Source of the DNA: Thuidium tamariscinum
Lineage: Eukaryota; Streptophyta; Bryopsida; Hypnales; Thuidiaceae
Length of the DNA stretch: 64,000 nucleotides
Direction: 5' to 3'
Assembly (NCBI GenBank): GCA_947034885.2
Contig: OX344751.2
Span: 46,529,082-46,593,081, forward strand
Shown in pieces: positions 34,561-46,826 of the stretch. A program made the translations under genes and the position numbers. The notes under the pieces were generated by a model. The model saw only the letters and a list, made by a program, of their open reading frames with translations. It ran no database searches and had not been told where the DNA came from. Numbering within the stretch: position 1 is the stretch's first letter; every line of letters starts with the position of its first letter.

Positions 34561-35218
34561 TTCTTTGGATGTTTTGAAATACTTTAGGCAAATTTGAGTT
34601 TAGACATATGGATACCTTGTAGTCTCTATGTCTCAAAAGGAAAAAAATAGGGTGCTAATTTAGTGCCTAGGGCTGAAATACTAAATGCTTCAAAAAAATA
34701 GGGTACTTTTTTTGAGCCTAAGTTTACTTACACTTGTCTCAAAATTTACCACTATAGAGGATAAAGCTAAGTTTTTTATGACTAAAAAATATAGTACATA
34801 TTGAGGATCAAAGTAGGCAAAATTGATTTTCTACTGTTGTCTTTCTAGAAAATAGCAACTAACAAATATCTCACTACATGGAGGAGAAAGTATTTTGGCA
34901 AATATAGGACTTTATCAAAGTAGCTCTAAACTGCATTCCTATTGATAGGAAATTGATACCACTTCTAGAAACAAAAAAACATGCTACTGGTGACAAATAG
35001 AATCACGCCTTCTAGTAAGGATGTTCCAGATACAGAACTTTTTTTTTTTTGGTTAACATATGGAGAAATTCCATTGCAAAAAAAAGGGGGCAACCTCTTC
35101 TATTGCAAATTACATTTGTTACACTTCTCTAAAAATACAAAAAAGTGGATGTAACAATAAAATCTTCTACTTCACTTGTCTAAAATCATGTGGTAAAATT
35201 TTCATGAGGTATGACCAT
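34561..35218. other. Non-coding interval inside the hAT
   Basis: AT-rich, with words such as atagggtactttttttgagcc. No gene or defined element. Confidence 0.35.
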
Positions 35219-35222
35219 ATAA

Positions 35223-35939
35223 AGGCAATTGCATGAAAGACTTGTACTATTTTTCATCACATGTCTCATGTTGATCTATTTTTTGACCATAACTTTTGTA
35301 TTTTTGCTCCAAATGACTCAAGATTTCTAGAAAAGGTACTCATAACTATCATATAGCTTACATGAATTTTTGATAATTTTCAAAAATATTTAATATAAAA
35401 ATAATACTAGTGATTGAATGTCACATATGACAATTTGGAAGTTCTTAGTACTATGGAATACCTTTTTTTAATGATTTTGAGATGAAATTTGGATGAGATG
35501 GTCTTCTAATAGACTTCTAGTTTTACACACAAGGATTTTTAAAAATAGTTAATTTTATGTCATGTGGAGGTCTATAAAGAGAGCTTCATTTTGCTTGTAT
35601 TTTGAAACATATAAAATATTATTTTGGTAGATTTTTAACCGAATGACCATCTCCATAAAATTGTTGCAAATGGCCACTTTTTTATTTTTTGTATTTACTT
35701 ATTCTTACTATTTTTCCCTAATTAAAACATGAAGGTACCTATTTTCTTAAGGTTTGGCACTTTTCCAGTTCTCCTACTTAGAAAATTTTCCTATACAATT
35801 CCTTTTGTAGGTACCTTTGTCTTAAAGGTATATTTTTTTAATTTAAAAATTATTTTTCTAATTAAATAGTACTCCAAAAAAAGTCAGAAGTACTATTGCA
35901 AAACGCAACAAATAGTACAAGTCTTTCATGCAATCACCC
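35223..35939 (+). mobile_element. 4-bp-TSD MITE, subfamily III (copy H)
   Basis: 717 bp, ending TTTCATGCAATCACCC. The left terminus is mutated to AGGCAATTGCATGAAAG. Flanks ATAA and ACAA differ by one base. The interior matches copies G, I and J (actcaagatttctag, agttctcctacttagaaa). It lies inside the hAT, so it inserted later than the hAT was assembled. Confidence 0.75.
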
Positions 35940-35942
35940 ACA

Positions 35943-38720
35943 AATTAGAAGATATTTGCATTCAAAGTTGGAAAAATAAAATTTTGAATGTTGGCCTACA
36001 ATTTCAATGACTTTGACCACTATTTGTGGAAAATTTATGCACTATAGACTTTGTTTTTTATGTTGAATTACTCCTAAGAGCCCAAGGGGTTAGGACAAAA
36101 TACAAATGTGATAAAATACAATTTCTATAATTTTTTTGAAGTTAGCATCAAAGAAGATTATGTAAAGCACAAAAAATAGAAAGTATCTATATAGGTACAG
36201 TTATAAAGTTGTTTTTAGATTATCTTCAAATGAATTTTGAAGATATAACTTCAAAAAAATCACCAAAAATACAATTTTCATCTTAAATAGCACTTGAAGT
36301 TTTATTTGAATTAGTCAAAACTATGATTTCTATTGATTTGTGAAAAAATGAAAAAGATCTAGTAATGAGAGCATCAACACTTTTTCCAAATATTAAGTTT
36401 TTCAACACTATGCAATTATAAACACTTCATGATATTTTTCTAATAATTTCTTTTTGGCCATATTGATCTTAATTAGTTTTGAATGTAAATGTTGAAAGAC
36501 AATCTATTTTTTTTAAAGTGAAGCAAAAAGAAATTATGCCCAAAAATTATACCCAAAGTAAGGCAACAACCAAAAATGGTTGCTTGAGTACTTAGGGGTT
36601 AATAAATTGTTAGGTAGAAATAGGTTGAACAAGAAAATAAATTATTAATAGTTCTAAGATGTAATTGAAACATGTAAATTCTAATTGTGTGATTCTTCTA
36701 GGAAGAAAATTTAACCTTGAAAAACAATTTTTTAGAAAATTTGTGAAAATTGCATTCAAAATGAAATCTAATATGTTATTTTTTCAAGAAGTTTCTATAA
36801 TTGCTCAATAAACAAGATTGTCTATAATTTTTTATGTTTAGTCTAAATACAATTAATCATAGCTTTAGACAAGTGGATTTTTGATCCCTTACAAGTTATA
36901 TTTTAATTTCATTTTTGCAAATTTTTTCACATAATAATTTAGAAATGAACAAATGAGATTAAATTTTATGACAAAAATTACAAAAATTTGCACAAGAAAA
37001 TTCAAATTTGAGATTCTATACATAGACCTCAACACCTTATCACCTTGCATATAGGATATTCAATATTCTTTTTTAAATGGCACATCATAAAAGAACAAGT
37101 TAATTTATTTACATTACTTTTTGAAATTTAGAGGCATGCAATGTGGCTTAAGAATTTATGCTAGTATAATAATATCATGTCTTATTACAAAACAATGGAT
37201 GGAGGAAACTACTTTCAAGGGCTTCATCAACCATGGTTTATCCATAACCAAGTTCACCAACTATCTACTTGCCAATTGCTTCTTTAGATCAATACACTCA
37301 ACTTCTTCATTAATTGATGCATTTTCAGAAACTTCACTATTGTATTTTTTCCATATTATTAATTCATTTTCATTAATTTGGCAAATTTTCTAATAAAATA
37401 CAAAATAGATTCCATTGTGTATTTATACTTTTCTTGCATTCTTACTATACTCTTCTTTAAATGTTGTCACCTATTCACAGAGAATAATTCTAGAGTCATC
37501 TACCAATAGTTCTTCAACTTTCTTTCCATAATAAGATATTTGGAATGAATCTTGGGGGATAAAAAAATAATATCAAGGTACATAAAGTCAACCCACATAG
37601 TTCCCTAATGCATCTTTTTTTTAGGGCTTCTTTTAGTCATTCTTAAATGACATTAAAAGTTTTAACTAGACAACCAGATTGTTTATTTTTAATGCATAAT
37701 TACAAGAAAGAGCTTGCAAACCATAATAAAGATTTTAGAACTATATAGAGGGACAATTTGAAGAACAAGGGCAATTTTAGAACACTTGAGTTCTTAATCC
37801 CTAAAGGACCAAGGCCATTTTTCTACAAAAAAAATACTTAAACTCTCATTTTTATAGCAAAGAGAAGAAAAATTTGAAAATTATTTTTTTCGGCATCTAA
37901 CCTTAGATTCTTATACCTAACTAGTACAAAATTTCGTGGATATCCTTTTTAATAATTGTAAATATTGCATTTAGATATGAATTCAATAAATTATTTTTCA
38001 AGACAATGATTCAATTGTCCAAGAAACAAGATTGTTCATAACTTTCTCAAAATAAATCCAAATGTATCAAAACTTTTCATGTAGGCAAAAATATAATCTA
38101 TGAGAAAAAAATAAAAAATAAAACTTTGATTTTAAAAATTGTTGTGGGCTACTCCTCTCTGTTGTTTTGAGTTTATTTAGGCATAACTTTTTATCTTGGA
38201 TACTAATTGAAAAAATATAAATTCATATGAAGCTAATCAATTTTTCTATCTTCAAAAAAAAATCCAATAATCAAGACAAAAATTAAGACAATAGGTACCC
38301 ATATAAAATCTCATTTGTTCCCTAATTCCCTAAAGGCACAATGGTTCTTCAAGCATTACAAACCCTAGAAATCAAGAACTCCTAAAATACATTCCTAGAG
38401 AAAAATATCAAGGCATTAAGCTCTCCAAACTCAATCGAAGAAACAAAGAGGAGGTAAGCAATAAATATTTTTCAATAACTTAGAAAATAACTATTTCTAG
38501 GGTCTCCAGAGTCTGTGATGATATGAGAACCCTCGGACAAAAAATAATAATAAATAATTCTTCAAGTAGAATTGAAAAAAAGTTAAGAAATTCAAAACCT
38601 CGTTTTAATGGCCAAAAAATTTCGAAATAAAAGAAACTCATCCAAAAGCAAGGTAATAGCTCACACACCAATTACAATCGCCTTAGACAAACATTCTCCT
38701 ATAAAATTATGTTTTAAACC
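35943..38720. other. Non-coding interval inside the hAT
   Basis: Holds isolated piggyBac-type termini: TACTTAGGGG before TTAA at 36599-36602, and TCCCTAAAGGACCAAGG after TTAA at 37794-37797. They point away from each other and no partners were found, so they are probably remnants. The 90-codon frame at 37121-37393 has no domain. Confidence 0.4.
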
Positions 38721-38724
38721 CGTG

Positions 38725-39720
38725 TTCCCATACAAGTGATCACCCTAGACCCGCGTTCTCCTTCAAAGAGGTCCCCAAGATCCAAAATGGCCCCAAAATT
38801 GCAAAAAATTGAAAATTTGGGGGCAAACAATTCCCACCTCCTTAAGAGGTCGCCCTACACCCGTGTTCTCCTACAAGAAGTCGCCCTAGACCCGCATTCT
38901 CCTTTAAAGAGATCCCCAAGACTCAAAATGGCCCCAAAATTGCAAAAAATTGAAATTTTGGGGGCAAACAACTCCCACCTCTTTAAGAGGTCACCCTAAC
39001 AGCGCGTTCTCCTTAAGAGGCCGCCCAACACCCGCGTTCTCCTACGCGAGGTCGCCCTAGACCCGCATTCTCCTTCAAAGAGGTCCCCAAGACCCAAAAT
39101 GGCCCCAAAATTGCAAAAAATTGAAATTTTGAGGGCAAACAACTCCCACCTCCTTAAGAGATCGCCCTAACAGTTCGTTCTCCTTAAGAGGTCGCCCTAG
39201 ACCCCCTAAAAGAAGTCGCCCCAAGACCCGAAGTCGCCCCAAAATGGCCCAAAATGGCCCAAAAATGGCTTTTTTTGAACTTGGACAAGGGAATGGCTCC
39301 CACCTCCACCCGCGGTCGCCCTCCACCCGCGTTCTCCTACCTTCGGTCGCCCCACACCCGCGGTCGCCCACAAGAGGTCGCCCTTAGACTCGAAGTAGCC
39401 CCACACGAGGTAGCCCTAGACCCGCATTCTCCTTCAAAGAAGTCCCGAAGACCCAAAATGACCCCAAAATTGCAAAAAATTGAAATTTTAGGGGCAAACA
39501 ACTCCCACCTCCTTAAGAGGTCGCCCTAACAGCGCGTTGTCCTTAAGAGGTCGCCCTACACCCGCGTTCTCCTACAAGAGGTCGCCCTAGATCCGCATTC
39601 TCCTTTAAAGAGGTCCCCAAGACCCAAAATACCAAAAAAATTGCAAAAAATTGAAAATTTGGGGACAACGGCTCTATCTTCCCTATGCGGTGACTCTAAA
39701 CCAGTATTCGTCTATAAGAG
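38725..39720. repeat. GC-rich tandem array built on GAGGTCGCCC
   Basis: Repeats of a composite unit: a short GC-rich part (GAGGTCGCCCTA, ACCCGCGTTCTCC) and an AT-rich part (ccaaaatggccccaaaattg, then ttgcaaaaaattgaaa). The word ccccaagac or variant occurs near 38773, 38914, 39085, 39444 and 39615, giving spacings of 141 to 171 bp and one double step. It uses the same 10-bp motif as both ends of the enclosing hAT. Open frames across it, such as 38736-38999, are repeat artefacts. Confidence 0.75.
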
Positions 39721-40184
39721 GTTGTAGAGAAGTGATTGCCTATGAGACATAGAGTATGGCATTTTTTTTAAATTGGAGGGAAGAGTAGTGAAGTTGATTA
39801 TGATGAGTTACACTTGCATCAATTTTTGAACATATTAATGTACATTTTATATTTGGTGAGCTAAGACAATGTTTATGTTTGAGATTAGACTTCAATGGAT
39901 AGATGTCTTATATCATTTGCTAAATATTAAAGCTCTTCTCAAAATTTGTTTATCTTGAATTATCTATAGTAAAGCTTTAATTTTTGTATGTCTATTTTAA
40001 TCTATGAATTTTTTCTACTTTATAATTGAAGTGATAAGGTCAAAAATTTCAATGAGCATTCAACTTTTGTATAGAGGGGAATTTATTATTGTATGGATGT
40101 TTTTGTAAATGGAATTGTAATTTTTTGTATATTGATTTATTAAATGGGGAACAATTTACAATTTTACATAGATCTTTATTTATT

Positions 40185-41735
40185 ATTTATTATTTTGAAG
40201 TTCAATTCATAAATAAGTCATTATTAAAATGACTCATTGACATTTACATAAATTAAAAGGAGAAGTTATCATTTAAATTTCATCCTTCTAATTCTAAAAT
40301 TGTAGATTGAGGTAATAAAAAATACTTGAGTAGAATGATGCTTAAAGAATGGAGAATTCTAATGAATATATTCTTATATACTTGAGTCTCCATCTATTAT
40401 ATTGTATACTAGAATTTATTTGATATTTTTTTTTGGTAGGATAATTCTTTGACATTTTTGTAAATCAAAAAGAAAATGTTTTCATTTAAATATCTTTCCA
40501 CTAATTTTTAGAATTGACATGAAGGTGGTGACCTAATAAAATATGAGTACGGTGATACTTTGGAAATAGAAAAACTCAAATGGGCAAGTTGTTATTGAAA
40601 TCTCTATCCACTATTTTGAGTTCTAAAGTTTGCTTGATAAATAATTTACCAAAAATATGAGCCTTCAAATAAAAGTTGCATAAATCTAAAAGAGAAGTTT
40701 CATTTTTTAATCTGTTCCTTCTAATTTTAAAGATGAGAGTAAGGTTGTATTTAAATAAGACATAGGTATTATGATGCTTGAAAATTGAAAAAAGTTGAAT
40801 AGGCAAATTGTTAATAAAGTCTCCATCCACTATTTTGAGTTCTAAAATCTATTTGATAAAATAATTCACCATGAGGATGAGCCTTCAAAATAAAGTTGTA
40901 TATCAAAAAGAAAACTTATTTCACTTATACCTCTTCCTTCTAATTTTTAAGATGAAATCAAAGTGGTGCCTAAATAAGACATGACTATGATGATGGTTCA
41001 AAGATAGGAAAAATTGAAATAGGCAAATTGTTATTAAAGTCTCCATCCACTATTTTGAATTCTAAAATTTTCTTGATAAATAATTTGCCATTAGGATGAG
41101 CCTTCAAATAACATTTGTATAAATCAAAAGAAGAAGTTTTTATTTAAACCTCTTCTTTTTTTCTTTTTTCTTTATTGTTGAAGGTGAAAATTGATAAATA
41201 GTACATAAATATAATGATGCTTGGAAAATAGAGAATTTCAAATGGAGAAGATCGTTCACAAATATCCATGCATTATTTTTTATTCTAAAATTCACTTAAT
41301 GAATATTACACCATAATGATGGCTTTAAGATTTGATTCGATCAAAAGGGGAAGTTTTCATTTAAATCTCTTCCCTTTAGTTTTTAAATTTTTGGTAAAGG
41401 TAATGAAGAATACATGAATATGTTGATGCTTGGAAAATAAAAAAATTCAAACAAAGAAATTCTTAATTATACAAAATTCAAATCATTATTTTGTATCCTA
41501 AAATCCACTTTATAAATGTTACACCATTAAAATGACTATGAATTTTATATAAAATTAGAAGATAAGTTCTAAGTTAAAATAATCTCTTCCCTCTAGTCTT
41601 AAAATTTTTGGTGAAGGTGGTAAATAATACATGAATATAATGATGCTTGAAAAATAGAGAAATTAAAATGATGAAGTTCTTACACAAATATCCATTCATT
41701 TTTTTGTATATTGAAATCTAATTATTCAATAATAC
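40185..41735. repeat. Degenerate ~218-bp tandem repeat, about seven copies
   Basis: The marker gatgcttggaaaatagaRaa or close variants recurs near 40334, 40553, 40770, 40993, 41215, 41423 and 41642, spacing 208-223 bp. Each unit also has a catccactatttt word, a gataaataattcacca word and a tttaaatctcttccctc word. A stray copy lies at about 42835-43045. Non-coding. Confidence 0.7.
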
Positions 41736-42046
41736 AACATCTTGAAGGGCACTCCCAATTCTTTAACTATAATGTGCAATCAAATGAAGTGTGGTTTTAA
41801 TTCTCTTGGCCTAAATTTTAGACAATTTTTAGATGTAAACTAGCATTACTAAAATGGGATATTACTCATTATAAATAATGAAGGATAGGAAATAATACAC
41901 AACTTTACCTTCTTCTTCTTTTTCTAAAGTTGGGTTGCCAAAAAGAATCTCCAAAAATCTAAACTATTATGTAGTAAACAAAGTTTGAAATTAAGAATCC
42001 TATGAACTAAATTTTATGAGAGCATGAGCTCTATATATAAATGAGA

Positions 42047-42194
42047 GTGACAAATAATGGGTGACAACTAATGGGTGACAACTAATGGTAACAACTAATG
42101 GGTGACAACTAATGGTGACAACTAATGCATGACAACTAATGGTAACAACTAATGGTGACAACTAATGCATGACAACTAATGGTGACAACTAATG
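42047..42194. repeat. Minisatellite, unit ~13-14 bp
   Basis: About ten copies of acaactaatggKtg with small changes (gcatg, ggtaac variants) in a row. Confidence 0.85.
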
Positions 42195-44350
42195 GTTGTG
42201 CTCTTATAAGTATTCACACTTTGAATGTGTTTGAATGCAATTGTTGAATGGAAGTATTGCTTATCTAGTCTTTTTTAAATGTATCACATGTTTAGTCAAA
42301 GTTTTAATAAGAAATAAGGCCTTATTTCTTATATTGAGACAAAGTATAGTCTCAATTTTATCTTAGAGTCGAAGATAAATGGTTATAACTTTATAATTTT
42401 GAGTCTATTTGATAATTTGAGACTTTAATACAATAATACATGTAAAAACCTTTAATTGTCCAAAGGTTGCAATCTCATCTTATCGTCAATTCAATGATAA
42501 ATGACTAAGTTTTTTTTAGGGTAAAGTCTCAAAATATGTAAATTGTCTCATTTTAATGAATAAGGCCTTAAATCCTCTTCTCTTTGTGTTTGCAAGAAAA
42601 ATGGAATTCTTTTCTATGTATAATGAACATAGGGTGATAGGGTATAATTAATTAGCACCCCAAAAAATTCCAAAATAAAGATAGGGTGATTGAAATGACT
42701 TGACTTTAGAAATTTACGTAAAGATGTCCCTATTTTAATTCATCAAATGTACCTACATAGCCCTCATCTTTTAGGGGCTTGAATGCACATGATGTCCTAA
42801 CATATTACATAGTGCACCCCTTCAGTACAACATTAGGATGATTCTTTGACTTTTACGTAACTCACAAAGAGAAGTTTTAATTCAAATCTATTTCTTCTAA
42901 TTTTTAAATTTTAGGTGAAGATGCTAACTTGCTAAGAAATATAAGAATATGATGATCCTTGAAGATTAGAAAAAATCAAATGGGGATGATTTTAAAAAAA
43001 ATCACAATCCATAATTTTATATTTCAAAATCTTCTTGATAAGTAATACATGAGTAGATTGTAATCTCCTAAAGTTTCATTGTCTCTACAAGGGGTCAAAA
43101 TGGATTTTGAACAAGTTCCTATAAGGTCAATTTTTTATGGAACTTTTTGAAACACTTTTATAAGATAGAAAATCTTATTAGCTTTTTAGAAATGTAGTTT
43201 TATTTGAATTAGTGCCTAAAGGCAAGAGTCATATCAAAATAAGTTTAGATCTAAATTATGTAGGTAAAAAAAAATTCACAAAAGTTTAAAAATGTTTTTT
43301 TCTTATAGATTGTAATTTTGTCTACTTAGAACTTTGATTCATTTTATTTAGATTGATGATGTGAAGATTATGAAGCATTTTATTTTGCAGTCAATAATTA
43401 AAAGATTTTGAAATTGTTTGACATAGGATTCATTTTTTACTTCAATTTTAATTCTTTTTTAAACAAATAGTTTTGTAGTATTAACTTTGATTATTAGAAC
43501 AATCTCACTATTAGAACTAGTATTTCTAATTCCACCTTAGAGCTATTCATGATTTATTTTTTCCTCTATGATGTACCTTCTACTAAAAATTTAAAATAAA
43601 ATGAAATTTACATTATTTTTTTTATAGTTATTTTTCCTATATTTTCAATTTAGTTTTGAAGAATAATTTTTTTAAAGTCAAGATCTAAAGTGAAATTTTT
43701 TTTAAGTTAAGAAATCAAATCTCTTAAGCTAAAGTAGACTAGGCTATTTTCATTTGAAACTCCATTCTACCAAGTAGACCAGTTTGTTTTTGTCACTCTA
43801 GTTTTGGCCCCATTTCTACCTAAAAAAACCCCAATTCCCTTCACTCTATGACAAAATCAAGGATTTTATGACAAATTGGAGTAATGTGTTTCTATTTAAA
43901 TAGAGAACATCTAGTTGTTGATTAGGTGGTTATAGGATGTTTATAAGTTGTTTATGACCTTAGCCTAGAGGTGGTTTTGTAATTTAAAATTGTCCACTTC
44001 AAAAATTTACAGAAATTACAGTTTTGATTGAAAAATTATGATTCCATTTGGATTTGATTGAAAAAACATGTGCACACTTTAAAGAAATATGTGACCCTCT
44101 TAGAATTGGCTCCAATATAGCTAGATTTTAAATAGGCATGTCTACCTTAATTTGCCATTGTCCCCTCCCAAATGATTTCTTTACTTTGAAGTTTGAATGC
44201 AATTATCTTGCAATTTATGTGGTGAAAATTTTTGAAATTTTTTTCACATATTCTCATACTATAATGTTAGAAGATCCTACCATTACATACGCAAAAAATT
44301 ACCATTTCTAATTTTTTTTGTTTTTTGCACTAAAAATGGCAGTTTTGAGT
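42195..44350. other. AT-rich non-coding interval inside the hAT
   Basis: Apart from the stray 218-bp unit at 42835-43045, no repeat or gene is recognisable. Confidence 0.35.
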
Positions 44351-44369
44351 GTTTTTTTGAAAATTCCAA

Positions 44370-44510
44370 CAAAGAGGTCGCCCACCCGCGGTTGCCCCTA
44401 CACCCGAGGTCGCCCTCCCGCAGTCACCCCTTGATAAGAGGTCGCCTTGAAAACTACATACGCGGTCGCCCTATCTTGATGCGTAGTCGCCCCACCCGTA
44501 GTCGCCCTGC
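44370..44510. repeat. Right subterminal repeats of the hAT
   Basis: Seven or so copies of GAGGTCGCCC or variants (GCGGTCGCCC, GTAGTCGCCC) separated by 5-25 bp, in the orientation opposite to those at 33357-33417. Symmetrical subterminal clusters are usual binding sites for hAT transposases. Confidence 0.75.
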
Positions 44511-44703
44511 CTCGCTTTCCACGTCAGCGTGGACAGCCTGCCACGTAGGCAGAAACTTCTTACTTCGCGGTAAAAAATTTTACCCTTGCGCGACGGGACG
44601 GGACGGGGTAGCGACAGGTTGTCTTATACGACACGCAACATCGGACGTTGTACACGACGCCGAAACCCAAAAATATGTCTAACAGAACAACCCTGTGCTG
44701 AGG

Positions 44704-44976
44704 GTGTGTTCTTCAAGCTTGAGAGTGTAGTAGGCAAACTCGAGGTGGCTTCAAGTGCTACCATTTCTGTTAGGTTTGAGAATCGAGGGTTGAGGTTTGA
44801 GGTTGTGAGGTTTGAGTTGTAGATCTTTTCGTTTAGACTTTATTCTTTTCGATAAGTGATAGGTTTAGCTTTTGGCTATATAGCTTATTGTTTCTTTTCA
44901 TTTCTTTTTACTTCATAGACATCTACTACAGCCAGAAGCCCCGTGCTTTTCCGGATAGACCGCAATTCTTACGACA
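44704..44976 (+). repeat. 3' LTR, second part
   Basis: Continues the 3' LTR after the hAT and its second TGCTGAGG (44696-44703). It matches the 5' LTR from about 26661 to its end at ACGACA. A 14-bp tandem copy (gttgtgaggtttga) is present here but not in the 5' LTR. Confidence 0.9.
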
Positions 44977-46093
44977 ACGTGGTCACAATCCAATTTCACC
45001 TATGATCCAGAGCCGAGAACATTTGAAGGTGCATGGGGTCCTACAACATTTTTTTGCATGATGCCTACATTTATGCAATTGTTTACATTGTTTTGGCCAA
45101 ACACTGTATTGCGGAAAATAGTGATAGAGACTAATCGTTATGGGACTACACCGGATGAGCATGGAAAAACAAGGGGGGGGAGAAGGATGGTTGCCTATTA
45201 CAATTCAAACTTTGAAGGCCTATTTAATTAGCGTCTCGTATCTATAGAGGGTTGAAGAAGCAATCAAACATGAAGACATATTGGAGCAAAGAAGGCTCTT
45301 TTTTCCATTGTCCTCGGATTTTCAAAATTGTATCTAGGTTGAGGTTCACAGAGATCACAAGATGCTTTCATGTCACGAATCCTTCAAACTATGTTGGGCA
45401 AAGAGATATGCCCGGTTATGACAAGATGGGGCAAGTGCGGTGGCTTGCAAATGGAATTAAGGATAGTTTCAAGCGCGAGTGGTCTTTGGGGAAGTACCTT
45501 ACAATGGATGAGATGATGATACGGTACAAGGGTTCCTATTGCCCTGCTAGGCAATATATGCCTAAGAAGCCATTGAAATGGGGCATAAAGGTTTGGTGCT
45601 TGGCAGATTCAGTATCAAAATATGTGTACAATTTTGAAATCTATTGTGGGGCACTGGGGCCAACCATGAAGGAGTACAGGAAATACCAGGTGTGGTTCAT
45701 GGAGAGGCTAATGTGGCACACAACGTTGTGATGAGATTGTTGTATGGCGAAGGGAGAAAGGGACATGTTGTTGTCATAGACAACTATTTCTCTAGCGTTG
45801 GATTATTTACAGAGTTGGCTACACAAGAAATTTATGCCATGGGGACAGTGAGGTCTAATCGTGTGGGCCTACCAACCGAATTGAAAGTGGTTCAAAACTG
45901 GAGCAATTCACCTCAAGGCACATTACAATGGACAATGCACGAATCTCGTGGCATTGCATGCGTAATGTGGAAGGACAAATGCCTAGTGCTCCTCTTATCT
46001 ACAAATTCATTGCCTATTGGCTTTCTATATGTGCCTGTACCAACGGTTCCACGCAGAAATGGGGCAACAAGGGACCCAACCCAGACTTCTCCT
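44977..46093 (+). pseudogene. piggyBac transposase, main part of the DDE domain
   Basis: Matches the DDE_Tnp_1_7 fold: an N-terminal part (FEGAWGPTTFF, IVIETNRYG), then YWSKEGSFFHCPR and RCFHVTNPSN. The first catalytic Asp is in LTMDEMMIRYKG (Asp codon 45507-45509) and the second in VVIDNYFSSVGLF (45779-45781). It would cut and paste piggyBac DNA at TTAA. It is broken: frame changes lie near the G-run at 45172-45179, near 45230-45245 and near 45645. The retrotransposon splits it upstream, and a MITE cuts it at 46093. It is not functional here, but the residues are preserved. Confidence 0.85.
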
Positions 46094-46826
46094 GGGTGAA
46101 TGCAAGAAACACTTGTACTATTTTCCGTCACAAGCTAAGTACTGATCTGTTTTTTGGCCATAACTTTTGCATTTTTTCTTGAAATGACTCAAGATTTCTA
46201 GAGAATGTACTCATGTCTATCATACACCTTACATAGTTTTTTCTTAATTTTCAAAAATATTTTAATACTAAAATAGTACTAGTGATTAAATGTCACAAAT
46301 GACAATTTGGAGGTTTTTAGTACTAAGGAATACCTTTTTTTTAATGATTTTGAGATGAAATTTGGATGAGATGGTCTTCTACTAAATTTACATCTCTCCA
46401 AGTGAGGTATTTTGAAAAAGGTTATTTTTATGTGGTGTGGAAGTCTACAAAGTGAGTTTCTTTCTGCTTGAATTTTGAAACATATAAAATATCATTTTGG
46501 TGGTTTTTTTAGTGAATGACCATGTCCATAGAATTGTTTCAAATGTACACTTTTTATTTTTGTATTTATTTATTTTTACTATTTTTCCCGAATTAAAACA
46601 TGAAGGTATGTATTTTCTCGAGGTTTGGCGCTTTTTAATTTCTCCTACTTAGAGAATTTTTCTATCAATTTTCTTCAGTGAAAACCTTCATCTTAGAGGT
46701 CTATACATTGTTCAAATTTTTCAAATTTTTTTCAAATTTTTTTTCTAATTTTAAAGTACTCCAATAAAAGTCATGAGTACTGTAGTAAAACGCAACAAAT
46801 AGTACAAGTGTTTCTTGCATTCACCC
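46094..46826 (+). mobile_element. 4-bp-TSD MITE, subfamily III (copy I), inside the transposase
   Basis: 733 bp from GGGTGAATGCAAGAAACAC to GTTTCTTGCATTCACCC. TCCT flanks both ends (46090-46093 and 46827-46830). Removing it and one TCCT rejoins the piggyBac coding frame, giving clear proof of the borders and of the 4-bp duplication. Confidence 0.9.

Larger units (their letters stand above)
33187..44695. mobile_element. Giant hAT-type element, 11,509 bp, inserted in the 3' LTR
   Basis: The left end CAGGGTTGTTCTGCCGGACA and the complement of the right end (CAGGGTTGTTCTGTTAGACA) are terminal inverted repeats. A perfect 8-bp duplication TGCTGAGG flanks it (33179-33186 and 44696-44703), and both CAGGG ends and 8 bp are hAT hallmarks. 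The uninterrupted target is visible in the 5' LTR (TGCTGAAGG, one base changed). The motif GGGCGACCTC repeats just inside the left end (33357-33417) and its complement GAGGTCGCCC just inside the right end (44370-44510), like transposase-binding subterminal repeats. No transposase frame is visible, so it appears non-autonomous. It has nested in it a 4-bp-TSD MITE, several tandem repeats and a possible captured host fragment. Confidence 0.85.
26310..44976 (+). mobile_element. Ty3/gypsy LTR retrotransposon with nested hAT
   Basis: LTRs begin TGTCGTGATG and end TTACGACA (TG...CA with a 6-bp inverted repeat). The target duplication is ACGT (26306-26309 and 44977-44980). Internal order is PBS, Gag with CCHC knuckle, protease, reverse transcriptase, RNase H, integrase with a GPY motif, then a purine tract and the 3' LTR. 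Protease-RT-RH-integrase order defines Ty3/gypsy. An 11.5-kb hAT sits in the 3' LTR; without it and its duplication the element is about 7.15 kb. It is inserted in the piggyBac transposase. Confidence 0.9.

Noticed and set aside
36599-37797. A piggyBac MITE between these two TTAA sites
   Set aside because: The termini point outward from each other, so they cannot bound one element.
38725-39720. CRISPR-like array or coding repeats
   Set aside because: Unit length is irregular (141-171 bp), there are no unique spacers, and the frames are interrupted. It is a tandem array in a plant transposon.
44704-44976. Solo LTR beside the piggyBac pseudogene
   Set aside because: It is the second half of the 3' LTR: the 8-bp hAT duplication and the ACGT duplication tie it to the element starting at 26310.
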